From an uncultured Granulosicoccaceae bacterium (GTDB taxonomy: Bacteria > Pseudomonadota > Gammaproteobacteria > JABXHR01), in contig CAKZUS010000328.1 in NCBI GenBank assembly GCA_937921805.1, forward strand, positions 1 through 12,272: 12,272 bases of DNA, written 5' to 3'. The notes beneath the pieces are model-generated. The model saw nothing but the letters and a program-made list of their open reading frames with translations, did not search any database and was not told the origin of the DNA. How positions within the stretch are numbered: position 1 is the stretch's first letter; every line of letters starts with the position of its first letter. The translations under genes were made by a program, and so were the position numbers. Shown here piece after piece: positions 6,798 to 12,272 of the stretch.

Positions 6798-8888
6798 TTA
6801 AGTATCGCGAAGTACGTCATAGACATTGGGCAGCTGCGCCAAACTGGCCATGACGCGCTGTAGGTGCTCGGCATCGCGAACCTCGACACTCAAACGCATA
6901 CAGGCGGTGAGCGTTTCGCGGTCGCTGACGGTGTGCAACTCTAGGATATTGACGTGCAGCTTCGTGAGCGCATTAGAGACGTCACGCAAGAGACCCGAGC
7001 GATCATAGGCCCCCAAGCGCAAGCGCGCGCTGTAGCGCTCAGTGCTTTGCTCTCCCCAGTCGACATCAAGCAGTCGCGCGCGCTCGGCTTCGGGGAGGTT
7101 CAGAATATTGATGCAATCACGCCGGTGGACTTTGACTCCACGCCCTCGGGTGATAAACCCAATAATGGCGTCAAAAGGCACAGGCTGGCAACAGCTCGCA
7201 ACACTCACCAGTAGCTGATCCACCCCCATCACTTGCACATTCTGGCTGCCTTGCTCCCTGCTTGGCACAATGCGCAGCGGCGCGGCGCTCGGGGCATTCT
7301 GGCGTAGCAACTGCTCGACGGCGTTGGCGATATGCGCGGCACCAGCCTCCCCACGCCCCAGGGCAATATAGAGATCGTTCAGCGTCTCAAACTTGAGCTG
7401 CTTGGCGATATCGTCTTGGGCCAAACCCCGTGCATTCAGGCGCCGCAGCTCGCGCGCCAAAATATCGCGCCCGTCGTTGAGGTGGGTGGCATGATCGCGA
7501 AGATTGAACCAGTGGCGTACTTTGTGTCGTGCCCGCGACGAGGCCAAATATCCCGCATCGCGTGACAGCCAGTCTCGGCTAGGGCGCGCTGTGTTGGCGG
7601 TGAGAATCTCCACCCGCTCCCCATTGAGCAAACGCCGCGTCAGAGGCACAATCTCGCCGTTGACCTTGGCTCCACGACAGCGGTGCCCAATCTCGGTATG
7701 CACGGCATACGCAAAATCAAGCGGCGTCGCGCCCTGCACCAAGTCAACAATATCGCCCTGCGGTGTGAGCACCAGCACGCGCTCGGCAAAAGCCTCTTGG
7801 AAGCTCTCCGGCTCACTGTCAACGCCGTTTTCTAGCAAGTTGCGTAGGTTATTAATCCCGCGCTGCATCGCATTGGCACCGCCGCCTTCTTTGTATTGCC
7901 AGTGTGCCGCCACCCCTAACTCGGCGTCGGCATCCATCGTGCGGGTGCGAATTTGCACTTCAACCGGCTTGCCTGACGGGCCAATCACCGCAGTATGCAA
8001 AGACTGATAGCCATTGTCTTTCGGGTTGGCGACATAGTCATCAAACTCCGCCCGAATAGGCAGCCAAGCCCCGTGCACCACGCCCAGTACACCGTAGCAC
8101 TGCGGCAATGAATCGACCAGCACCCGCACCGCACGCACGTCGAACAACTCGTCGAAGCCCACGCGCTTGCGGACCATTTTTTTCCAGATGCTGTAGAGGT
8201 GTTTAGGGCGCCCCTTGAGATCAAAACCTTCGATGCCTGCACTACCGAGCTTGTGATGCAAAACACGGATAAATTCATCAATATAGCGCTCGCGATCCTC
8301 GCGGCGCTCTTCGAGGGCTTTGGCGATGCGCTGGTATTGCTCCGGCTCCAGCACCTGAAAAGCAAGGTCTTCAAGCTCCCACTTCAGCGATGCGACACCC
8401 AGGCGGTTCGCCAGCGGGGCATAGAGGTCCATGACATCCAGCGCCAGACGGCGTGCATCGGCAGATTTGCGCTGGTGGTAGAGGCGACGGGTTTCGCGGG
8501 CCAATACGACGAGCACCGCCCGCGCGTCTTCAACCGTAGCGAGCAATAGCTGACGCAGGCGCTCGGTTTGCACCTGATCACGAGAGCAAGGTTCTTCACG
8601 CAGCTCATCCAGCGAGGCAATATTGCGCAGCAAGGCCTGCGCGCAAGCAGGAGCCGACTCCGGACGGTGCAGATAGAGGCCAGCTAGGCGCGTCGGCGCG
8701 TCGGCGCTGAGAGCCGACAGCAGTGCTGCGACCTCAACCGCATCGACCACCGCCGTATCGCGCTGCTCCCAGACGCACTCTAGGGCCTCGGTCAGCGCTG
8801 CATGCTCGGTAATGCCATCCAGCAGAACTTGCCGCGCGCCCTCTAGGGTCTGCGCCTGCGCGACAACGCTGTGCAAGTCTCTCTTCAT
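6798..8888 (-). CDS. relA: GTP pyrophosphokinase RelA, (p)ppGpp synthetase I
   Basis: Ribosome-associated enzyme that makes (p)ppGpp when uncharged tRNA enters the A site. The 696-residue protein is slightly shorter than E. coli RelA (744). The N-terminal hydrolase-like domain lacks the His-Asp metal motif, so it should be inactive for hydrolysis. The synthetase domain contains GRPKHLYSIWKKM (226-238), FDVRAVRVL (249-257) and EFDD (281-284); the acidic EFDD marks the monofunctional RelA type, where SpoT has RFKD. A TGS domain (about 373-432), the zinc-finger/CC region (C566, C567, H588, C592) and a C-terminal ACT domain (about 620-694) follow. The ATG at 8888 has GAGAG about 8 bases upstream. 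A separate SpoT should exist elsewhere in the genome. It is transcribed toward dapB, with a promoter between them. Confidence 0.96.
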   Translation of the reverse strand: MKRDLHSVVAQAQTLEGARQVLLDGITEHAALTEALECVWEQRDTAVVDAVEVAALLSALSADAPTRLAGLYLHRPESAPACAQALLRNIASLDELREEPCSRDQVQTERLRQLLLATVEDARAVLVVLARETRRLYHQRKSADARRLALDVMDLYAPLANRLGVASLKWELEDLAFQVLEPEQYQRIAKALEERREDRERYIDEFIRVLHHKLGSAGIEGFDLKGRPKHLYSIWKKMVRKRVGFDELFDVRAVRVLVDSLPQCYGVLGVVHGAWLPIRAEFDDYVANPKDNGYQSLHTAVIGPSGKPVEVQIRTRTMDADAELGVAAHWQYKEGGGANAMQRGINNLRNLLENGVDSEPESFQEAFAERVLVLTPQGDIVDLVQGATPLDFAYAVHTEIGHRCRGAKVNGEIVPLTRRLLNGERVEILTANTARPSRDWLSRDAGYLASSRARHKVRHWFNLRDHATHLNDGRDILARELRRLNARGLAQDDIAKQLKFETLNDLYIALGRGEAGAAHIANAVEQLLRQNAPSAAPLRIVPSREQGSQNVQVMGVDQLLVSVASCCQPVPFDAIIGFITRGRGVKVHRRDCINILNLPEAERARLLDVDWGEQSTERYSARLRLGAYDRSGLLRDVSNALTKLHVNILELHTVSDRETLTACMRLSVEVRDAEHLQRVMASLAQLPNVYDVLRDT

Positions 8889-8973
8889 CCTACTCTCAGC
8901 AGGCGTAGCAATTTTGTTATTGTGCCTCTGTGCACACTCGCCCTCGTTCCTTTTTACCTAATTCTACAGACCT

Positions 8974-9690
8974 ATGGCATATCGACTTCATTACTCCCCC
9001 GACAGCGCCAACTTGGTCATCCATATTTTACTTCGAGAACTGAAAATCGACGTCACTTTGCAGCGGGTGGACCGAGCCAAGGCTCAACACCACAGCGCCG
9101 CATACCGTGCCCTCAACCCGCAAGGCCTGATTCCTGTGCTGCAAGTCGGCGAGCTTGCACTCTTTGAAACCGCCGCTATTGCGCTCTATCTTAGCGATAC
9201 GCATAACGCACTTTTCCCCTCGCCACACGGCCCGTCTCGCGGACCTGCCTTGGCGTGGTTGTTTTATTTGTCTAACACCGTGCACAGCGACCTGCGCGCG
9301 CAGTTCTACCCGCATCGACATGTGGGTGAGCAACATGAGTACATTGGCGCACTGCGGGCCGGTATTCGCCAGCGTTTATTGACGCATTTCTCACTCATCG
9401 ACCAGCAACTGGCCCAGACGAGCGGCCCTTTTTGGGACGGCGAGCATTTCGGTACCCTCGACGCCTATACGGCTGTACTCTGCCGCTGGGCCATGCTCTA
9501 TCCGCTGGATGACGACACGGTGCGACTCGCGCGCGACGAGCTGGCGGCCCTGCCCGCCCTGAGCCGACTGCTCCAAGCACTCGAGTCGCGCGACAGCGTG
9601 ATCGACGCCATGCACGCAGAGCAGATCAAGGCCCCGTTTTTTTGGGGAGCCACTCCGCCAGATCTGCCCCTGTCGCAGGTAACGGGCTAG
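8974..9690 (+). CDS. Glutathione S-transferase-like protein
   Basis: A 238-residue cytosolic protein with the two-domain GST layout. The N-terminal thioredoxin-like half contains YRALNPQGLIPVL (44-56), with the cis-proline at P54, and ETAAIALYLSD (65-75), the glutathione gamma-glutamyl binding motif (usually ESxAI, here ET). The N-terminal active-site region reads YSPDSANL (7-14), with serines 8 and 11 as candidate thiol-activating residues. The helical C-terminal half has DAYTAVLCRWAMLYP (about 163-177), typical of this subgroup. Substrate cannot be told: it might detoxify electrophiles, reduce disulfides or act without catalysis, as SspA does. It is divergent from relA across an 85-base gap and convergent with the next gene across 34 bases, so it stands alone. 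No clear promoter or strong Shine-Dalgarno was found. Confidence 0.85.
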   Translation: MAYRLHYSPDSANLVIHILLRELKIDVTLQRVDRAKAQHHSAAYRALNPQGLIPVLQVGELALFETAAIALYLSDTHNALFPSPHGPSRGPALAWLFYLSNTVHSDLRAQFYPHRHVGEQHEYIGALRAGIRQRLLTHFSLIDQQLAQTSGPFWDGEHFGTLDAYTAVLCRWAMLYPLDDDTVRLARDELAALPALSRLLQALESRDSVIDAMHAEQIKAPFFWGATPPDLPLSQVTG

Positions 9691-9724
9691 CGAACAGGCC
9701 TCTGGTCGGTCGTCATCCCATGCG

Positions 9725-10105
9725 CTACAGCAAATCCTGCTCAGCTAGCACTTTGCGCGCAACGCGAAAACACTCTAGCGACTGCGGCACGCCGCAATAG
9801 ATACCGATCACGTGCACAATCGCGCGGATTTCTTCGACGCTAACGCCGTTGGTGATCGCGCCGCGGCAATGAATTTCCCATTCGTGCATCTTGCCGAGCG
9901 CGCCGATCATAGCGAGATTCATCATAGAGCGCGTTTTGGCGTCTATGGTCTCATCTCCCCAGCCAAATCCCCAGCACCACGCGGTCATCGCCTCTTGGAA
10001 AGGGCGTGTAAAGTCGTCCGCAGCAGCGAGGTTTTTCTCGACATATTCAGTGCCGAGGGTCGCTTTACGCTGCGCGAGGCCGCGTTCAAACAGATCTTGA
10101 TCCAT
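9725..10105 (-). CDS. Carboxymuconolactone decarboxylase family protein (PcaC-like)
   Basis: A 126-residue helical protein of the carboxymuconolactone decarboxylase/AhpD superfamily. It matches PcaC-type proteins along its length: an N-terminal ERGLAQRKATLG (7-18), KTRSMMNLAMIGALG (57-71), then EWEIHCRGAITNGVS (75-89), EEIRAIVH (91-98) and YCGVPQ (103-108). The AhpD CxxC peroxidase motif is absent (cysteines at 44, 80, 104 and 112), so it is not an alkylhydroperoxidase of that type. No other protocatechuate-pathway gene lies nearby, so decarboxylase activity is uncertain; a related lactone, hydratase-like or unknown role is possible. I used the ATG at 10105; a TTG at 10132 in the same frame would add nine residues. 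Confidence 0.85.
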   Translation of the reverse strand: MDQDLFERGLAQRKATLGTEYVEKNLAAADDFTRPFQEAMTAWCWGFGWGDETIDAKTRSMMNLAMIGALGKMHEWEIHCRGAITNGVSVEEIRAIVHVIGIYCGVPQSLECFRVARKVLAEQDLL

Positions 10106-10227
10106 GGTTTTGCTCGCTATTGGGGGACACAAATAAAAGCACCTATAGTACGCGGCAACACTTGAAAAAGGGAATCCTCGCCGCCAATTACGTCTAACTA
10201 GACTGCCCTCTGATTTGAGTCACTGTC

Positions 10228-10845
10228 ATGCTCCGCATTTTTTGCTTGTTGTTTGTCCTCGCTAGCACTCCCAGCATCGCCGCCTCACCCCTGAGCATTG
10301 TGATTCTGGGCGACAGCCTGAGCGCCGCCTACGGAATTCCTGAAGAACTAGGCTGGGTGCAAAAGCTCCGCGAGCGCCTCGCGACACACCAGCACGACGC
10401 GAGCGTGATTAACGCCTCGGTCTCGGGAGACACCAGCGACGGCGGGGCCGCACGACTTCCCGATTTATTGCAGCGCCACCAGCCGCAGCTCGTAATCATC
10501 GCGCTAGGCGGCAACGATGGCTTGCGCGGGCAATCGATCAAGCAACTGCGCACCAATCTGGGAGCAATGGCTAGCGCCGCCCAAGATCAGGACGCACAGG
10601 TCATCATTGTGGGCGTCGATCTACCGCCGAATTATGGCGCGGCTTATCTCAAGCGCTTTAAAAATGCATTCGTGCGCGTCGCCGAAGAGCACCAAACCCT
10701 GTTTGTACCCAGCTTGGTAGCAGGCTTAGAGAACCACTTGGAGTGGTTGCAGAGCGACGGCATTCACCCCGATACGCGCGCGCAAACGCTCTTGCTCGAC
10801 AATGTGTGGCCCAGCATTGCCAAGGCCCTAGACATTCAAGGCTAG
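10228..10845 (+). CDS. tesA: Arylesterase / acyl-CoA thioesterase I / lysophospholipase L1 (TesA-like)
   Basis: Secreted SGNH hydrolase that cleaves thioesters, aryl esters and lysophospholipids in the periplasm. The 205-residue precursor has a signal peptide with a hydrophobic core at about 3-12 and a likely cleavage after A19 (SIAA-S). The four SGNH blocks are present: GDSLS (28-32, nucleophile S30), G67 in VSGDTSDGG, GGND (94-97, N96) and DGIH (177-180) with catalytic D177 and H180. Length agrees with E. coli TesA (208 with its signal). In many relatives tesA is divergent from an ABC transporter ATPase gene; here its divergent neighbour is the PcaC-like gene. Its stop lies in CTAG, which also supplies the stop of the convergent methyltransferase. 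Confidence 0.93.
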   Translation: MLRIFCLLFVLASTPSIAASPLSIVILGDSLSAAYGIPEELGWVQKLRERLATHQHDASVINASVSGDTSDGGAARLPDLLQRHQPQLVIIALGGNDGLRGQSIKQLRTNLGAMASAAQDQDAQVIIVGVDLPPNYGAAYLKRFKNAFVRVAEEHQTLFVPSLVAGLENHLEWLQSDGIHPDTRAQTLLLDNVWPSIAKALDIQG

Positions 10846-11888
10846 AGTACGCCGACGATAACGGCCTCGTCGTGCTTGTCTACATGGCTGCGAAAGTGGC
10901 GAAACCCTGCGTTTGCGAACCACGCCTGGTACTCATAGGGCGCATACACTCGCCCTTCTCCTGTAGCCACACATAGATAATACAAGCTCAAAAAAGCTGC
11001 TGACAGCGGCCCAAAGCCACTGTCAGAAGCGACCGAACTGGGGAAAATCAATAGCTTGCCGCCACGCGGCAGAGCATCAGCGGCCGCTTGTACAAAGCGC
11101 TGATTCTGTGCCTCGCCATAGATATTAAAAATCCGGCTAAACAACACCGCGTCTACGCCTATATCAAACTGCCCCTCGCGGATATCACCCGGGTGCACGT
11201 GGATGCGATCGCTCAGTTGTTCCTGCTCTATCCGCTCGCGGGCGCGCTCGCACACGCTCGGTAGGTCCATGATCGTCACCTGCAGATGGGGGTGGCGCTG
11301 CGCCATCTGCACGGCATTGGTCGCATCGCCTCCGCCAACATCCAGCACGTGCTGAGTATCGGCGAGTTCGTCCAGCAGCCTCAGCGGCAAGCCCGCCGCG
11401 CTCAGGCCAGACATCCAGCGGTGAAAGAGCGCTTCTTTCTCCGGATCGTGAGTCAAGCGCTCGTAGAGCGTGTTTCCTTCTCCAGGCAGTGTACTCAGAC
11501 CCACATTGCGCCCCTCTCGCAGTGCCTCTGTCATCTGCTCAAAAGGTGTGTAGAGAATCTGCGCGCAGGCTTCAATCAAGGCATCAAAGGTCTCGCTCTG
11601 ATCGCAAAACGCGCTGTCGGCCCATTGCGCGTTGCGCAGCAGGCCTTCTTTGTCGCGCCTGACACACTTGAGCGCGACACACGCCATAAGCAAAGTGCGC
11701 ACTGAATACGGCGGCAGCGCCAGCGCCGTCGCAATGCTCTGCTCGCTACAACGGGGATTGCGGTGGAGGTAGGCGAATAAGCCCAGCCGTTTGGCTGCAA
11801 CCAGGGCCTGAAAATAGGCGGGACCGAAAAAAAGCAGCGCATGCTCGCGATGTCGCTCTGGTGTCTCCCGGCTGTGGTCAATCTGCAC
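10842..11888 (-). CDS. SAM-dependent methyltransferase of the COMT-like (Methyltransf_2) family
   Basis: A 348-residue protein with the two-part layout of plant-type O-methyltransferases and their bacterial relatives. A winged-helix dimerisation domain (about 18-90) is followed by a linker and a Rossmann SAM-binding domain from about 150. Motif I is VLDVGGGDAT (181-190), the acidic ribose-binding residue is D208 in IMDLP, and PRGGKLLIF (274-282) is the strand 5 motif. The family usually has an HDW motif whose histidine is the catalytic base; the aligned segment here is SRIFNIYGEA (251-260), with N255 at that place, so chemistry or substrate may differ. The start is a GTG at 11888 with GAGAG 7 bases upstream and an in-frame stop shortly before it. 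Substrate is unknown; no biosynthetic partners are visible. Confidence 0.85.
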   Translation of the reverse strand: MQIDHSRETPERHREHALLFFGPAYFQALVAAKRLGLFAYLHRNPRCSEQSIATALALPPYSVRTLLMACVALKCVRRDKEGLLRNAQWADSAFCDQSETFDALIEACAQILYTPFEQMTEALREGRNVGLSTLPGEGNTLYERLTHDPEKEALFHRWMSGLSAAGLPLRLLDELADTQHVLDVGGGDATNAVQMAQRHPHLQVTIMDLPSVCERARERIEQEQLSDRIHVHPGDIREGQFDIGVDAVLFSRIFNIYGEAQNQRFVQAAADALPRGGKLLIFPSSVASDSGFGPLSAAFLSLYYLCVATGEGRVYAPYEYQAWFANAGFRHFRSHVDKHDEAVIVGVL

Positions 11889-11937
11889 AGTGTTGCTCTC
11901 GTTGCTGTATCACCCCAATAAAGCAAAACGCATACAC

Positions 11938-11966
11938 AAAAAAGGCAGACCCTCAGGCCTGCCTTT
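11938..11966 (-). terminator. Intrinsic terminator of the NAG-repeat gene
   Basis: On the minus-strand RNA, an 11-bp stem (one G-U pair, AAAGGCAG at its base) closes on the loop UGAG, and its 3' arm runs into six consecutive U. It lies about 30 bases after the stop at 11998. Read on the plus strand the stem has an A-C mismatch and a poorer U-tract, so it acts mainly for the minus strand. It insulates the methyltransferase gene from its upstream neighbour. Confidence 0.85.
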
Positions 11967-11997
11967 CTCTGGCATTACGAGCGTGGCCCGCCGCTAA

Positions 11998-12272
11998 TCA
12001 ATAACCTCCAGCGTGAGCCTGCTCGCCTGGGTCATCATTGTCATCTTCTTTGTCATAGCCGCCACCAACATTAGAGCCGCCATCGTAGCCACTGCTCGAG
12101 CCACCGTCGTAGCTCGCAGCACCGCTCATATAGCCCGCGCTAGCGGACCTAGTGTCACTTGCGTTGCCCGCATTACCCGCATTACCCGCATTACCCGCAT
12201 TGCCAGCATTGCCCGCATTGCCCGCATTGCCAGCATTACCCGCATTGCCCGCGTTGCCCGCGTTGCCCTCGT
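11998..12272 (-). CDS. C-terminal part of an unrecognised protein with Asn-Ala-Gly repeats and an acidic Gly/Ser/Tyr tail
   Basis: Only the last 90 codons are inside the window; the start lies beyond the right edge. The visible part begins with Glu-Gly, then eleven Asn-Ala-Gly triplets and one Asn-Ala-Ser, followed by a 52-residue tail rich in Gly, Ser, Tyr and Asp. The tail contains two YDGGS units (SYDGGSS and GYDGGSN) and a strongly acidic stretch YDKEDDNDDPGE near the end, closing with AHAGGY and TGA. No folded domain, membrane segment or sorting signal can be recognised. Coding is supported by the open frame, by repeat differences that fall at third codon positions, and by the terminator directly after the stop. 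The tail is probably disordered. Function unknown; a surface or nucleic-acid-associated protein is conceivable but unsupported. Confidence 0.75.
   Translation of the reverse strand, partial: EGNAGNAGNAGNAGNAGNAGNAGNAGNAGNAGNAGNASDTRSASAGYMSGAASYDGGSSSGYDGGSNVGGGYDKEDDNDDPGEQAHAGGY
12166..12264 (-). repeat. Eleven tandem 9-base units encoding Asn-Ala-Gly
   Basis: Minus-strand units read AAY-GCN-GGY without interruption (99 bases), with a degenerate twelfth unit (AAC GCA AGT, 12157-12165) on the C-terminal side. Differences among units are all at third positions and silent. Since the unit is a multiple of three, copy-number change would lengthen or shorten the protein without a frameshift. It may continue beyond the edge, although the last visible codons (GAG GGC) already depart from the pattern. 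Confidence 0.92.

Noticed and set aside
8889..8973. Possible shared promoter or operator (GTGCAC-like palindrome) between relA and the GST-like gene
   Set aside because: Promoters must lie here, but no -35/-10 pair with proper spacing was convincing on either strand, and the palindrome is only six bases.
9691..9724. Terminator between the convergent GST-like and PcaC-like genes
   Set aside because: The 34-base gap has no stable stem followed by a T-tract on either strand.
10106..10227. Promoters between the PcaC-like gene and tesA, for example TTGAAA at 10162 or TTGCCG on the minus strand
   Set aside because: The -35-like boxes have poor -10 partners at 17 bases, so I do not call them although some promoter must be present.
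12166..12264. CRISPR-like or intergenic repeat array at the right end
   Set aside because: Units are 9 bases, contiguous, without spacers, and encode a regular tripeptide in an open frame that ends just before a terminator.

Overview
The window looks like chromosomal DNA of a gammaproteobacterium. The fabD-fabG-acpP-fabF-mltG-tmk-holB order, a monofunctional RelA with an EFDD synthetase motif and a periplasmic TesA-type esterase all fit that class. GC content is moderately high. I cannot name the genus from the sequence. Most of the window is core housekeeping DNA, and no insertion sequence, phage gene, CRISPR array, tRNA or rRNA was seen.

Positions 1-6638, all on the minus strand, hold a tight cluster read from right to left: dapB, fabD, fabG, acpP, fabF, mltG, tmk and holB (holB runs off the left edge). 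It starts from a promoter with an extended -10 element at about 6667-6675. The cluster couples lysine/peptidoglycan precursor supply (DapB), fatty acid synthesis (FabD, FabG, AcpP, FabF), peptidoglycan strand termination (MltG), dTTP supply (Tmk) and the replicative clamp loader (HolB). Several genes overlap or nearly touch (TGATG at dapB/fabD, 29 bases at mltG/tmk, ATGA at tmk/holB), so translation is probably coupled. The acpP gene has its own leader with a strong Shine-Dalgarno and is bordered by two RNA hairpins, which suits the need for much more ACP than the flanking enzymes. Two things differ from the textbook cluster: dapB sits where plsX/fabH would be expected, and pabC is missing between fabF and mltG.

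Positions 6798-8888 (minus) encode RelA, the (p)ppGpp synthetase. From 8974 to 11888 there are four separate genes: a glutathione S-transferase-like protein (+), an orphan PcaC-like carboxymuconolactone decarboxylase family protein (-), TesA (+) and a COMT-like SAM methyltransferase (-) in which the usual catalytic histidine appears to be asparagine. TesA and the methyltransferase converge and share their stop codons in one CTAG.

The right end (11998-12272, minus) is the C-terminus of an unrecognised protein with eleven tandem Asn-Ala-Gly repeats followed by a Gly/Ser/Tyr/Asp-rich acidic tail. A well-formed intrinsic terminator at 11938-11966 follows it. This is the least ordinary part of the window, but only its last 90 residues are visible.
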